From the NCBI GenBank assembly GCA_017303975.1, contig JAFLBG010000016.1, positions 1-64,000 of the forward strand: a stretch of DNA of 64,000 nt. The letters are read 5' to 3'. Position numbers and translations under genes: made by a program. Below, one piece after another: positions 29,936 to 39,034 of the stretch (position 1 is the first letter of the stretch; every line of letters starts with the position of its first letter). The DNA is from Bacteroidota bacterium (GTDB lineage Bacteria; Bacteroidota; Bacteroidia; JAFLBG01). Under the pieces are notes generated by a model. That model saw only the letters and a list, made by a program, of their open reading frames with translations. It did not search any database and was not told where the DNA came from.

Positions 29936-30631
29936 ATGCAGCCAATAATTAAAATACATAATATTGCACGTACCTATAAGATAGGCACCGAGGTTATTCA
30001 TGCACTGAAGTCTGTTAATTTGCAAATAAACAAAGGCGAGTATGTTGCATTAATGGGACCATCGGGTTCGGGTAAATCTACATTAATGAATATGCTTGGG
30101 TGTCTTGATACTCCTACTTTCGGGGAGTATATACTCAATAATATTTCGGTTGCACAAATGATAGATGATGAATTGGCCGAAGTGAGAAATAAACAAATTG
30201 GATTTGTTTTTCAAACATTTAATTTATTGCCAAGAGCTACAGCGCTTGAGAATGTTATGCTTCCGCTTGTGTATGCCGGACTTCCAAAGTCTGCGCGAGA
30301 AGTGAGGGCGAAAGAAGTATTATCGCAAGTAGGTTTAGCCAATAGAATGCATCATAAGCCCAATGAGTTGTCTGGAGGGCAACGCCAACGTGTTGCAATT
30401 GCCAGAGCATTGGTAAATAATCCGGCAATTATTTTGGCCGATGAACCAACCGGTAATTTAGATTCTAAAACTTCTGTAGAAATTATGGCATTGTTTGAAG
30501 CCATCCATGCACAAGGTAATACAGTAATATTGGTTACGCATGAAGAAGACATTGCAAAATATGCACATAGAATTGTTCGGTTGAAAGATGGAACAATTGA
30601 AAGTGATTCGGATAATAAAGAGAAAAAGTGA
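29936..30631 (+). CDS. ABC transporter ATP-binding protein, LolD/MacB type
   Basis: The 231-residue ATPase starts at ATG 29936; an in-frame TTG 15 nt upstream ends a promoter-like GAAATTTG. It has Walker [10 protein letters not shown] near residue 40, the Q-loop FQTFNLLP, the signature [15 protein letters not shown] near residue 140, Walker [13 protein letters not shown], and an H-loop VTHEE. The short form with these motifs is the LolD/MacB/FtsE branch, which powers lipoprotein release, macrolide export or similar. No permease is adjacent. The nearest candidate in the window is the LolE-like gene at 57048-58313. Confidence 0.9.
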   Translation: MQPIIKIHNIARTYKIGTEVIHALKSVNLQINKGEYVALMGPSGSGKSTLMNMLGCLDTPTFGEYILNNISVAQMIDDELAEVRNKQIGFVFQTFNLLPRATALENVMLPLVYAGLPKSAREVRAKEVLSQVGLANRMHHKPNELSGGQRQRVAIARALVNNPAIILADEPTGNLDSKTSVEIMALFEAIHAQGNTVILVTHEEDIAKYAHRIVRLKDGTIESDSDNKEKK

Positions 30632-30636
30632 TACGT

Positions 30637-31185
30637 ATGAAAATTTATACCAAAACCGGAGATAAGGGTCAAACGTCATTGTTAGGAGGAACTCGTGTCC
30701 CCAAGCATCATATTCGTATTGAGGCGTACGGTACAGTTGATGAATTAAACTCATACATAGGTTTGTTGAGAGATCAGACGATCGGTAAAAGCTATGTAAA
30801 CGTATTGGTAGAAATTCAAGACAGACTTTTTACTATCGGCTCCTTGTTGGCGTGTGATCCGGAGAAGAAAAACATAAAAATTCCTTCACTTATAGAAACA
30901 GATATTACCTATTTAGAAAAACATATTGATGAAATGGAGGTTTTGCTTCCACCAATGCGATCGTTTGTTTTGCCTGGAGGACATGCAACGGTATCTTTGT
31001 GTCATGTATCAAGATGTATTTGTAGGCGTGCCGAAAGAAATATTATTCATTTATCAGAGGTGAGTTCGGTGCCTGAAATTGTTATTCAATACATGAATAG
31101 GCTGTCTGATTATCTTTTTATGCTTTCTCGCAAATTAGCACAAGATTTGAATGCTATTGAAACTCCTTGGATACCAAGACTATAG
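30637..31185 (+). CDS. Cob(I)alamin adenosyltransferase, PduO type
   Basis: The 182-residue protein opens MKIYTKTGDKGQTSLLGG, the ATP-binding signature of PduO-type corrinoid adenosyltransferases. It then has YGTVDELNSYIGLL and a C-terminal RRAERNII with the key Arg residues. It converts cob(I)alamin to adenosylcobalamin. A GTG at 30628 would add three residues and overlap the ABC gene stop; the ATG gives the family's normal start, 5 nt after that stop. Cobalamin use fits with the BtuF-like protein 4 kb away. No B12-dependent mutase is visible here. Confidence 0.93.
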   Translation: MKIYTKTGDKGQTSLLGGTRVPKHHIRIEAYGTVDELNSYIGLLRDQTIGKSYVNVLVEIQDRLFTIGSLLACDPEKKNIKIPSLIETDITYLEKHIDEMEVLLPPMRSFVLPGGHATVSLCHVSRCICRRAERNIIHLSEVSSVPEIVIQYMNRLSDYLFMLSRKLAQDLNAIETPWIPRL

Positions 31186-31358
31186 CTTAATCTGAAAATG
31201 TTAATTACCTGTAAATAAGTTTATAGGCGAATTATTTTGTTAGTTTCAACAATTTTTCTTGATTTGCAGAATGTTTGGGTATGCCACTTTAGCTTTTTTA
31301 CACTAAATCATGGTGTTGGTTAAATTGGTTTAATAAGTTTAATTAAAAAAAATATAAC

Positions 31359-31580
31359 ATGTATTGGACACTAGAATTAGCCTCTTATTTAGAAGATGCT
31401 CCTTGGCCTGCTACAAGAGATGAGTTGATTGATTTTGCAATTCGTTCGGGTGCTCCTATGGAGGTAATAGAAAATTTGCAAGAGATGGAAGACGAAGGCG
31501 AATCCTATGAATCTATTGAAGAAATTTGGCCTGACTATCCTACAAAAGAAGATTTCTTTTTCAATGAGGATGAGTATTAA
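31359..31580 (+). CDS. DUF2795 family small acidic protein
   Basis: This 73-residue, strongly acidic protein (MYWTLELASYLEDAPWPAT... ending FNEDEY) matches the DUF2795 family, strongly conserved in Bacteroidota. The conserved core is ATRDELIDFAIRSGAP and IEEIWPDYPTKEDFFF. It has no signal peptide or membrane segment. A one-mismatch -7 box (TAAGTTTA, 31334-31341) lies 17 nt upstream. A strong hairpin terminator follows 14 nt after the stop, so it is a monocistronic unit. Function is unknown. Confidence 0.85.
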   Translation: MYWTLELASYLEDAPWPATRDELIDFAIRSGAPMEVIENLQEMEDEGESYESIEEIWPDYPTKEDFFFNEDEY

Positions 31581-31594
31581 ATTATTTTTTAATC

Positions 31595-31640
31595 AAAAGA
31601 AAAAGCCCTTGCTAGTTTACTAGCAAGGGCTTTTTCTTTT
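31595..31640. terminator. Bidirectional intrinsic terminator
   Basis: Perfect 22-bp inverted repeat (31595-31616 and 31619-31640) centred on CTAGTTTACTAG, flanked by A- and T-runs. It lies between the convergent DUF2795 gene and the lipoprotein at 31658-32113. Confidence 0.92.
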
Positions 31641-31657
31641 AAATAAAATTTGAAGTT

Positions 31658-32113
31658 TTATTTGCCATTCATTTTTGCCAAACGAGCAGTAACTTTTACT
31701 GTTGTTTTTCTATATAGTCTTAATCCAATTGGACGTTCTTCTATTGTTTCAAATTGAGGATAAAATACCACATCGTATCCGGGATGTGCTTTCATCAATT
31801 CATACATTGCAAAGTTGGATGTTCTATCCATAGCAAAAGTGCCAATTACTGGTATACTGGCTAAAAACACCAATGGGTTTGCGATTGCGGTTGCCCCATC
31901 TTTAGAAACACTAGCTTCGCTTCTTTTAAATAAACGTTGAAAATCGATTCCGAAAATTTTAGTTGAGGTAGCCTCTGCTGTAAATTGCTCAGAAAGCGAC
32001 AGGTCTTTCATTTCTAAATTTAAACGAGTGTTAGGCTCTCTCATTGTTTTAGAGGTAAACGTGCAGCTCGATAATAACGCAACTGCTGCGATGTAAATGA
32101 AAAACTTTTTCAT
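31658..32113 (-). CDS. Hypothetical lipoprotein
   Basis: The 151-residue protein has a signal peptide and lipobox ALLSSC (Cys17). The mature part contains RLNLEMKDLSLSEQFTAEAT, then a Phe/Arg-rich KIFGIDFQRLF and a short hydrophobic NPLVFLASIPVIGTFAMD. The C-terminal half is beta-rich with a YRKTTVKVTARLAK tail. Similar small lipoproteins occur widely in Bacteroidota without a known role. It sits between two terminated units and has no clear partner. Confidence 0.75.
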   Translation of the reverse strand: MKKFFIYIAAVALLSSCTFTSKTMREPNTRLNLEMKDLSLSEQFTAEATSTKIFGIDFQRLFKRSEASVSKDGATAIANPLVFLASIPVIGTFAMDRTSNFAMYELMKAHPGYDVVFYPQFETIEERPIGLRLYRKTTVKVTARLAKMNGK

Positions 32114-32180
32114 AAATATTTTTAATTTTTGGTTAAGCCTAAAGATAGATAATAATTTTTTATTTTTTTAGAAAAAAAAC

Positions 32181-34463
32181 TTAATCAATTGTTCGCTTAT
32201 TGAAAATTAGATAGCCAAAATGAAGCAGGACATTAAAAGATTCTCTTCTTCTGTCGTAATAATTAACGCTGAGGCTAAGTGGTCCAAGCGCTGTATTGTA
32301 TACCATTGCAGCCATTGCAATATAATGAACATCGCTAAAAGGTAAACCATATGTAGCTTTTAAATTAATATCTTTTTTTAATGCTTGGTGCGGCAGAAAA
32401 ACATATCCCTCTAAGCGTAGTTCTACATTTTTTCTAAAACTGAGAATGTTTTTTACTCCACCTGCTAAATATTTGTGAGCTCTGTATCCTTCTAGGAAAA
32501 ATGTTTTACTTTCGGGTGTAGGTTGAAATGCGGGTGCTGTGAGTATGCTAGCAGTGTAATTGTTAAATAGTGTTTGTGTAGAAAATACACCTTCAAAAAG
32601 AATTCCCATTTTTATTCTTTTTTTAGTCATATAATATTGATCTACGGAAAGCTTTGCTTGCACCCATTCGTGAATTTTTCTGAATTTTCGGTTGGTGCTA
32701 GAGGTGGAACCGGGTTCCGTGTACTCTTCACCCTGCATATATTTTATACTAAAATGTATTTTGCTACCACTATTTGCATATTGCTTTCTGTTCAATGTGT
32801 TAAAGTCATACGTTAAGTGAGAGTTAAAAAAGGTGAATGTAGTTTTGTCTGCGGTATCTGTAGAGCTAAATTTTTCTGTTTGATAGTAATTGTTTCTAAT
32901 GTCTCCTAGTCCACTTCCCCCAGTAATAATTCCCGCATTGGCCAGTGGAATTCCTGCATTCATTTCTACAAACTCATCGTACTGAATTAGGTAGGCTGGC
33001 TTTACATCTTCAAAAATGGCATTGCTACTTTTAAAAAAATCCCATCGATTGTAGGTAATGTTTGGCTCTAGGTAAAAAGAAAACGGAAATTTAAATGAAA
33101 CTTGAGTTTTTGCGTGAACAGAGGTGTATAGTTTTCCGAAGTATGCATTTGCAAAAAAAGTATATCCTAAATTTCTGAGATAATTATATTTAAGTGCCAT
33201 ATAGCCCGTACTAATTGGTCTGTTGGAAAAATTTCCTCCTAAGAATGCTGTTAGACTTTTGTCGGGTTTTATTTTTAAAGTTAGAATATAGGAAGAGTCT
33301 GAATCTTTTACAGCGTTAGGATAAATAGATTTTATGCGGTCATCAGCAGCCAATAAATAATATTTTTGTTTTAGCTTGTTTAATGGCAATGTGCCGTTTT
33401 TCATTTTTAGTGAATTTTGAATGTATTTGTTTTGTCTTCTAGTAATGTTTGTGGTTTCAAGTTTTGTAAATAAAAGAGGCTGTCTTTTTTGTTTGAATTC
33501 AGTTCTTTTTTTAGTTCTTTCTTCGCTTGATTCAAATTCTTTAATACACGATTTGATAGCCTTCATTTGTCTCATGGTCGCAACATACCCGCTATCAATA
33601 AGCCGTTGTGGGTTTTCGTAATCAAACAGCGATACATCTGCCCAAGGTTTAATAATAATTCCATTCTCACAATACGGTTCGTAATTGGTTTTAGTAACCA
33701 TCATGCTTCGTACTTGCGAGTACACATCTTCTTCGTTGGGTGGAGGAGAGTTACCGGTAACATTGCTGCCTACAATAAAATCCGGGTAAAAATCATCGTA
33801 CATAATGTTTGATGGGAAATTGTTGTATAACCCTCCATCAAATAATAGTTTGCCGTTTATTGTAATTGGCTTAATAAAAAATGGGTAGGACATAGAAGCT
33901 CTTATCGCTTCATTTAGATTCCCATTTCTAAAAACTAAAGACTGTTTTAGTTCTATATCAGATGCTACGCAGCGAAAAGGAATATACAAACTATCGAAGT
34001 TGTAATTAGAAGCTGCAGAGGCGGATGAAAAGAGCTCCATCATGGCTAAGTCAAGTGGTATGGGGGAAATTATATTGGTTGGGATTAATGGTGAAAAAAT
34101 CGAATCAATTTTCAGTTTGAGTGAAATCCATGATGCATCTGCTTCTCGAGTATTAAAGTAACCCAAATATTTTTTGTCGATTTCTCCGCTAGCAATATTT
34201 GTAAACCTTTTGTTTTTGAAGAGAGTTTCAATTTCAGTAGGGGAGTACCCGATTGAATATAATCCACCAACAAAGGCTCCAATGGAAGTGCCTGTAATAT
34301 AATCGATAGGAATGTCATTTTCTTCCAGTGCTTTTAAAACACCTATATGGGCAATTCCGCTAGCCCCACCACCACTCAATACTAAGCCAACCTTTTGCGC
34401 ATGCAATGGAATGAGTACTGCACAAAAAAATAAACAGAAAAAATATTTTTTTAACGTGTTCAA
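32181..34463 (-). CDS. Patatin-like phospholipase with BamA-type outer-membrane barrel
   Basis: The 760-residue protein has a signal peptide (ending LHAQ). Its patatin domain at about residues 24-300 has the oxyanion-hole [13 protein letters not shown], nucleophile elbow GTSIG near residue 59 and catalytic Asp in [14 protein letters not shown] near residue 209. A short POTRA-like region around 330-400 leads into a C-terminal BamA/Omp85-like barrel. This is the architecture of surface-linked lipolytic autotransporter-like proteins (type Vd-like). The start is a TTG whose upstream bases read AAACTTTG, so the precise start is not certain. It probably acts on phospholipids in the envelope or outside. 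Confidence 0.88.
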   Translation of the reverse strand: MNTLKKYFFCLFFCAVLIPLHAQKVGLVLSGGGASGIAHIGVLKALEENDIPIDYITGTSIGAFVGGLYSIGYSPTEIETLFKNKRFTNIASGEIDKKYLGYFNTREADASWISLKLKIDSIFSPLIPTNIISPIPLDLAMMELFSSASAASNYNFDSLYIPFRCVASDIELKQSLVFRNGNLNEAIRASMSYPFFIKPITINGKLLFDGGLYNNFPSNIMYDDFYPDFIVGSNVTGNSPPPNEEDVYSQVRSMMVTKTNYEPYCENGIIIKPWADVSLFDYENPQRLIDSGYVATMRQMKAIKSCIKEFESSEERTKKRTEFKQKRQPLLFTKLETTNITRRQNKYIQNSLKMKNGTLPLNKLKQKYYLLAADDRIKSIYPNAVKDSDSSYILTLKIKPDKSLTAFLGGNFSNRPISTGYMALKYNYLRNLGYTFFANAYFGKLYTSVHAKTQVSFKFPFSFYLEPNITYNRWDFFKSSNAIFEDVKPAYLIQYDEFVEMNAGIPLANAGIITGGSGLGDIRNNYYQTEKFSSTDTADKTTFTFFNSHLTYDFNTLNRKQYANSGSKIHFSIKYMQGEEYTEPGSTSSTNRKFRKIHEWVQAKLSVDQYYMTKKRIKMGILFEGVFSTQTLFNNYTASILTAPAFQPTPESKTFFLEGYRAHKYLAGGVKNILSFRKNVELRLEGYVFLPHQALKKDINLKATYGLPFSDVHYIAMAAMVYNTALGPLSLSVNYYDRRRESFNVLLHFGYLIFNKRTID

Positions 34464-34507
34464 AGTTTGTTTCTAGAAAGATGTAAATCTACTATATTTT
34501 ATTCGAT

Positions 34508-35308
34508 TTAAAATAGCAGATTTTCTAGGTAGTTTGGTGTGCGTTGTAGGCGAGAGCCATACCAAGAAAACAATTCGCCATCAACTAGTTTTATGGTTGC
34601 AGTAGGGCATATTTGCTGCAACTCGTGAAGGTGTTTTTCTTTAAACGGAAATGGCTCTGAGGAAAGGAATATGAAATCAGGATTGCTTGCTTTTAAATCT
34701 GCAGCTGTAATTTCTGGATACCTACTCACTGAATGAGCAACGATGTTTTTTAGTAATAAGCAACTTTCTAAAATGTAATTTATAAATGTGTTTGATCCTG
34801 CACACATATATGGATTTGACCATATTAAATAGGCAACAGTTTTGTTTTTTAGTTGATGTTGTACATCGCTTTTGGGTTGAAGTAGAGAGGCGAAACTATT
34901 TTTTATATTGTCGACTAATTCGCGGGCTTTTTGCTCCTTTCCTACTATAATTCCAAGCTGTATGATTAATTGATATGCATCGTCAAGTGTAACAACATCG
35001 CTAATCCAAACAGGAAATTTAGTTGCTAATAATTCAATTTGAGCTTTGTCGTTTTCTTCTTTGTTGGCTATAATTAAATCGGGATTAAGACTAATTATTT
35101 TTTCTATATCTAGCTTTTTTGTACCTCCAATTTTCTGTTTCGATTTTGTTTTTTCTTTTGGGTGTATACAAAATTTAGTGATGCCAATTATTTCTTCGTC
35201 CAAGCCCAGGTCAAATAATAACTCAGTTTGAGAAGGAACTACCGAGATAATGCGTTTGGGTGAATAAGCTAACTGAACAGTATTTCCCAGTTGGTCAATC
35301 ACTTTCAT
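34508..35308 (-). CDS. BtuF-like helical-backbone substrate-binding protein without signal peptide
   Basis: The 266-residue protein matches class III (BtuF/FecB-like) binding proteins: SPKRIISVVPSQTELLFDLGL near the N-terminus, then PDLIIANKEEN, YLIWSNPYMCAGSNTFI and GSRLQRTP. Such proteins bind cobalamin, heme or siderophores in the periplasm. Here the sequence begins MKVIDQLGNTVQL with no signal peptide or lipobox, and no upstream in-frame extension was found. It could be cytoplasmic, or a non-transport sensor or chaperone. It lies 45 bp downstream of the CBS-like gene on the same strand. Confidence 0.8.
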   Translation of the reverse strand: MKVIDQLGNTVQLAYSPKRIISVVPSQTELLFDLGLDEEIIGITKFCIHPKEKTKSKQKIGGTKKLDIEKIISLNPDLIIANKEENDKAQIELLATKFPVWISDVVTLDDAYQLIIQLGIIVGKEQKARELVDNIKNSFASLLQPKSDVQHQLKNKTVAYLIWSNPYMCAGSNTFINYILESCLLLKNIVAHSVSRYPEITAADLKASNPDFIFLSSEPFPFKEKHLHELQQICPTATIKLVDGELFSWYGSRLQRTPNYLENLLF

Positions 35309-35353
35309 TTGAGATAAGTTTAGTTTGGTACCTCGAATGCAGTGATTAGTAAA

Positions 35354-36715
35354 CTATGCAATAGCATCAATCAAATCATGTTTTGTAATAATATGATTTT
35401 TGCCATCCAAGTCTTTTACTAGAATAGCGCTGTTTTCTTTTGTGAATTTTTTAGCAATATCTTCGAGCGAGGTGTTTGCATCTACAAAAGGAAATGCCTT
35501 GCTCATAATACTTTCAACCGGTTTGTTTTTTAAATCAGGGTTCTCTAAAACTTTCGGAAATATTTCGCTATCCACAATGGAGCCAATTATTTCGTTTCCC
35601 TTAACAACTGGTATTTGAGAGATATTGAATTTTGTAATTTTGGTAATTGCTTCCATTACCGTTTGTGTGTTGTCAATCGTAACCAAATCTAAGTGTTTAT
35701 GTTTCTCAATTAAATTGATTGCCTTTGGTTTTTCATGCACAATAAAACCTCTATCTCTCATCCAATCATCATTAAACATTTTGCCTAAATAACGAGTTCC
35801 GTGGTCGTGAAAAATTACAACTACCAAATCGTCTTTTTTTAATTTGTCTTTCATCTGGATAAGCCCTGCAACTGCTGACCCAGCGGAGTTTCCTGCAAAT
35901 ATTCCTTCTTGCTTTACTACTTCTCGGGTGTAAATAGCAGCATCTTTATCTGTTACTTTTTCAAAATGATCAATAATGCTAAAGTCAACATTTTTAGGTA
36001 AAAAATCTTCTCCTATACCTTCTGTGATGTAGGGGTATATTTCATTTTTATCGAAGACCCCAGTTTCTTTGTATTTCTTAAATACAGAGCCATAGGTATC
36101 TATTCCCCAAATTTTAATATTCGGATTTTTTTCTTTCAAAAAACGACCTGTTCCGCAAATGGTTCCACCTGTACCTACACCTACAACTAGATGAGTTATT
36201 TTTCCTTTTGTTTGTTCCCAAATTTCTGGTCCAGTGCTTTCGTAATGTGCGAGTGAGTTGGATAAATTATCGTATTGATTTGGTTTCCATGAGTTAGGAA
36301 CTTCCTTTTCTAAACGAGACGAAACTGAGTAGTAAGAGCGAGGATCTTCCGGCTCTACATTAGTAGGGCACACAATTACTTCTGCCCCAAAGGCACGCAA
36401 AGCATCAACTTTTTCTTTAGATTGTTTATCGGTAGTTGTAAAAATACATTTGTATCCCTTTATAATGGCTGCAATTGCAAGTCCCATGCCTGTATTGCCG
36501 GATGTGCCTTCAATAATGGTATAGCCGGGTTTTATCAAACCCTTTTTTTCGGCATCTTCTATCATTTTAAGTGCCATGCGATCTTTAATAGAATTGCCAG
36601 GATTAAAGGTTTCTACTTTAGCGTAAACTGTTGCCGGAATATCTTTTACTATTTTATTTAATCGTACTAGTGGAGTATTGCCAATAGTTTCTAGGATGTT
36701 GTTGCAAACTTTCAT
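35354..36715 (-). CDS. Cystathionine beta-synthase-like PLP enzyme with CBS domain pair
   Basis: The 453-residue protein has the fold-type II PLP signatures: PLP lysine in NPGNSIKDRMA (Lys44), substrate loop EGTSGNTGMGLA near residue 69, and phosphate-binding GVGTGGTICGTG near residue 175. A C-terminal pair of CBS domains covers about residues 335-453 (TIDNTQTVMEAI, then IVDSEIFPKVL). This layout fits cystathionine beta-synthase rather than plain cysteine synthase, which lacks CBS domains. It condenses serine (or O-acetylserine) with homocysteine or sulfide; the exact substrate preference needs assay. The CBS pair probably gives allosteric control by adenosyl ligands. Confidence 0.9.
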   Translation of the reverse strand: MKVCNNILETIGNTPLVRLNKIVKDIPATVYAKVETFNPGNSIKDRMALKMIEDAEKKGLIKPGYTIIEGTSGNTGMGLAIAAIIKGYKCIFTTTDKQSKEKVDALRAFGAEVIVCPTNVEPEDPRSYYSVSSRLEKEVPNSWKPNQYDNLSNSLAHYESTGPEIWEQTKGKITHLVVGVGTGGTICGTGRFLKEKNPNIKIWGIDTYGSVFKKYKETGVFDKNEIYPYITEGIGEDFLPKNVDFSIIDHFEKVTDKDAAIYTREVVKQEGIFAGNSAGSAVAGLIQMKDKLKKDDLVVVIFHDHGTRYLGKMFNDDWMRDRGFIVHEKPKAINLIEKHKHLDLVTIDNTQTVMEAITKITKFNISQIPVVKGNEIIGSIVDSEIFPKVLENPDLKNKPVESIMSKAFPFVDANTSLEDIAKKFTKENSAILVKDLDGKNHIITKHDLIDAIA

Positions 36716-36916
36716 GGTTGTAATTTTTAGTAAATGTAATACTTATGAGGGTAAAGAAAAAGTGAAATTTTATAAATAATTGTTTTAAAAGATGCAATTA
36801 ACTAGAATGTATTTCTAAGCATTTGTTCCCACATATATATTTATTGTAGGAGACGCACAGAAGCCCATTTTATTATACTTACGAAAGAAATTATTAGTAA
36901 GAAATCAAGTTAAATT

Positions 36917-37363
36917 TTATTTCACTTTCGTATATAAATACTCTTCTTTTTTAGTTTCTCCTTTTACTTTTCCTTCTATCCATGCTATCATGTTTTTGTG
37001 GCCTTTGTTTTCGTAAACTACTTTGTTAGGAAAGTCGTGTTCTTTGTTTTCAAAAATCAGTGTATTCGTGTCATTCTCTATTAACGTGAATAGCGTAGGA
37101 GCTGAATGGTTGATGCTTGCAATAAAAACCCAATGGTTGTCAATTTTTTCGATACGCAATGTTTCTGAGAAAACAGTATCCGTATTGTTTAGAATAAATG
37201 CCTTTCCGTAATAAGTGTTTTCTTTTTTTAGCCATATTTCTGTAAATGGGCTTCCGTCCATTGTGCTGTGCCAGGTTCCTATAAGCCAGTCGAAACGATT
37301 CCCGTATTGTGAAAACAATAATGTAGAAAATAAAAATAGAGATAATGTACTAGTTGTTTTCAT
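36917..37363 (-). CDS. DUF6265-like exported protein
   Basis: The 148-residue protein has a signal peptide (LFLFSTLLFSQ). The mature part opens with FDWLIGTWHSTMDGSPFTEIW, followed by a DTVFSETLRIEKID strand and FENKEHDFPNKVVYENKG. This is the pattern of DUF6265 or lipocalin-like small beta-barrels of Bacteroidota. Its role is not known. It follows nadE by 24 bp on the same strand and likely shares that transcript. No hairpin follows it in the 200 bp before the CBS-like gene. Confidence 0.75.
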   Translation of the reverse strand: MKTTSTLSLFLFSTLLFSQYGNRFDWLIGTWHSTMDGSPFTEIWLKKENTYYGKAFILNNTDTVFSETLRIEKIDNHWVFIASINHSAPTLFTLIENDTNTLIFENKEHDFPNKVVYENKGHKNMIAWIEGKVKGETKKEEYLYTKVK

Positions 37364-37387
37364 GTTTTTATTGTTACTGTGTGTCTC

Positions 37388-38164
37388 TTAAAAAAAACTT
37401 TTTGGAATCATACAAACCGGAATTGGATTCATTTTGTGTTGATTAATTTTGTTTAGTCTCGTGTATATTTCCAGTACTTTTTTTTGTCTATCGTTTAACT
37501 CCGTGTTTGTATTAGATTCAATATGTTTCATTGCCCATTCCAACTCATCGTATTTAGCGCCAATTTGATCTTCGTCTGTTCTACCGTCTGCCCATAATCC
37601 GTCTGTTGGAGCAGCTGTTATAATTGATTCTACAACACCTAATTCTTTGGCCAACGCACGCACTTCCGATTTCATTAAGTCGGCAATAGGACTTAAATCA
37701 ACCCCTCCATCTCCATATTTTGTAAAAAAGCCTACGCCAAAATCTTCTACTTTATTTCCTGTGCCGGCAACCAATAATTTTTTATTGCATGCAAAGGCAT
37801 ATAGTGTGGTCATGCGCAATCGTGCACGTGTATTTGCCATGGTAAGCCAGTCTTGAATGTCTGCAGGGTAGGTATTTTCTAATTGCTCAAATGCAGCTGT
37901 TAAATCTACTTCTAAAGAAGTTACGTTCGGGTATTTTTTTAAAAGCCAATTAATATGTTCGGAACCTCTATCGTATTCTGCTTTGTGCTGCCTAATGGGC
38001 ATGTTCAAGCAGAGTAGTTGCTTGCCGGTTTCTGCGCATAGTGTAGATGTTAGTGCAGAATCTATTCCTCCGGAAATGCCTATTACAAATCCATTTAAGC
38101 GAGTTTGTTCGCAATAAGAATTTAACCAATCTACAATGTGGCCAATAATTTTAGTTGTTTGCAT
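37388..38164 (-). CDS. nadE: NAD(+) synthase
   Basis: The 258-residue enzyme has the PP-loop SGGIDSALTS at about residues 31-40 and the later GTGNKVEDFGVGFFTKYGDGG and TDEDQIGAKYDELE blocks. It lacks an N-terminal glutaminase domain, so it is the ammonia-dependent type. It converts deamido-NAD to NAD. In gliding Bacteroidota, nadE is a frequent neighbour of gldB and gldC, as it is here (gldB starts 0.9 kb away on the other strand). It is preceded by the terminator of the PorT-like gene. Confidence 0.95.
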   Translation of the reverse strand: MQTTKIIGHIVDWLNSYCEQTRLNGFVIGISGGIDSALTSTLCAETGKQLLCLNMPIRQHKAEYDRGSEHINWLLKKYPNVTSLEVDLTAAFEQLENTYPADIQDWLTMANTRARLRMTTLYAFACNKKLLVAGTGNKVEDFGVGFFTKYGDGGVDLSPIADLMKSEVRALAKELGVVESIITAAPTDGLWADGRTDEDQIGAKYDELEWAMKHIESNTNTELNDRQKKVLEIYTRLNKINQHKMNPIPVCMIPKSFF

Positions 38165-38177
38165 AGGAGTTCAAAAA

Positions 38178-38210
38178 AAATCCCGACCACTTTTTATATG
38201 ATCGGGATTT
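38178..38210 (-). terminator. Terminator of the PorT-family gene
   Basis: 9-bp stem (38178-38186 and 38202-38210) with a 15-nt loop, followed on the minus strand by an eight-T run. It sits 18 nt after the stop of the PorT-like gene, directly before the nadE start. Confidence 0.8.
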
Positions 38211-38227
38211 GAATTTATAATTTGTGA

Positions 38228-39016
38228 TTAGAACAATACCCCAACTGTCAACAAAAATGCATCTCCCGGGGCCGGCTGAGAAAAACTAGTTTTTGTTTTC
38301 CCTTTCCTTAACTGATCGGAAGTGCTTTTAGGTGCAGATAAAAAACCTCTTCTGTAGTTTACGCCAACTACTAACGATGTTGTGCCTGCCAAATTATATT
38401 CTAGTCCGGCACCAACATTTAAGCAAATGCGCAATATATTCATGTCTTTTGTAATGTTAATGTTTTCGGTGTCATAATTAAATCCGGAAGGCACTTGTAA
38501 GTCGGTTTTTTTATCTGTTGCTTTTGCTTTTAGGCGAATTCCCAAATCTCCTCCAAACAAACCATAATAGGTAATTCCACCAATGTCACCTGTTTTCATT
38601 TTTAAGGTAATTGGAATATTTAAATACGAAACATTAAATTCTCTATTGTTTAAAAGGTAGATAGCATATTTTTTGCCTGCAGTATCTTCTTTTATGTCTA
38701 GGATATTATTATCAAGCGCGTAATAAACTGCAGAATCTTTGTAGTTTAATTTCCCTCCTTCATAATCAGCTCCTATGCCGGTTGCAAAAGAAATGTTTTT
38801 ATTCAATCTGAACTCTGTCATCAAACCATATCCGAATTTTGCTTTTACTCCATCGCTCTCAATTACTTTGGTGCCGTCTGGTCTAAACCACGCAAGCATT
38901 GGTGTAACCTTTAGACCAAAGCGAAAATTTTTCATATTATTTTCCTTTTCTTGAGCAAAACAAGTTTGTACAAGTAGGATTGCTGTAAAAAGTGTTAAAA
39001 GTTTAGTTAATTTCAT
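38228..39016 (-). CDS. PorT-family outer-membrane beta-barrel protein
   Basis: The 262-residue protein has a signal peptide ending CFAQ. It then alternates strands in the PorT-family pattern: FRFGLKVTPMLAWFRPDG, then FGYGLMTEFRLNKNISFATGIG, a LNIPITLKMKTGDIGGITYYG block, LRICLNVGAGLEYNLAG, and a C-terminal FLLTVGVLF. PorT-type barrels include a T9SS component, but this family has many paralogues, so a direct T9SS role is an inference supported mainly by the adjoining gldB. It has its own terminator and starts only 18 bp from divergent gldB. Confidence 0.82.
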   Translation of the reverse strand: MKLTKLLTLFTAILLVQTCFAQEKENNMKNFRFGLKVTPMLAWFRPDGTKVIESDGVKAKFGYGLMTEFRLNKNISFATGIGADYEGGKLNYKDSAVYYALDNNILDIKEDTAGKKYAIYLLNNREFNVSYLNIPITLKMKTGDIGGITYYGLFGGDLGIRLKAKATDKKTDLQVPSGFNYDTENINITKDMNILRICLNVGAGLEYNLAGTTSLVVGVNYRRGFLSAPKSTSDQLRKGKTKTSFSQPAPGDAFLLTVGVLF

Positions 39017-39034
39017 GTGTAGATATTTTTAAGT

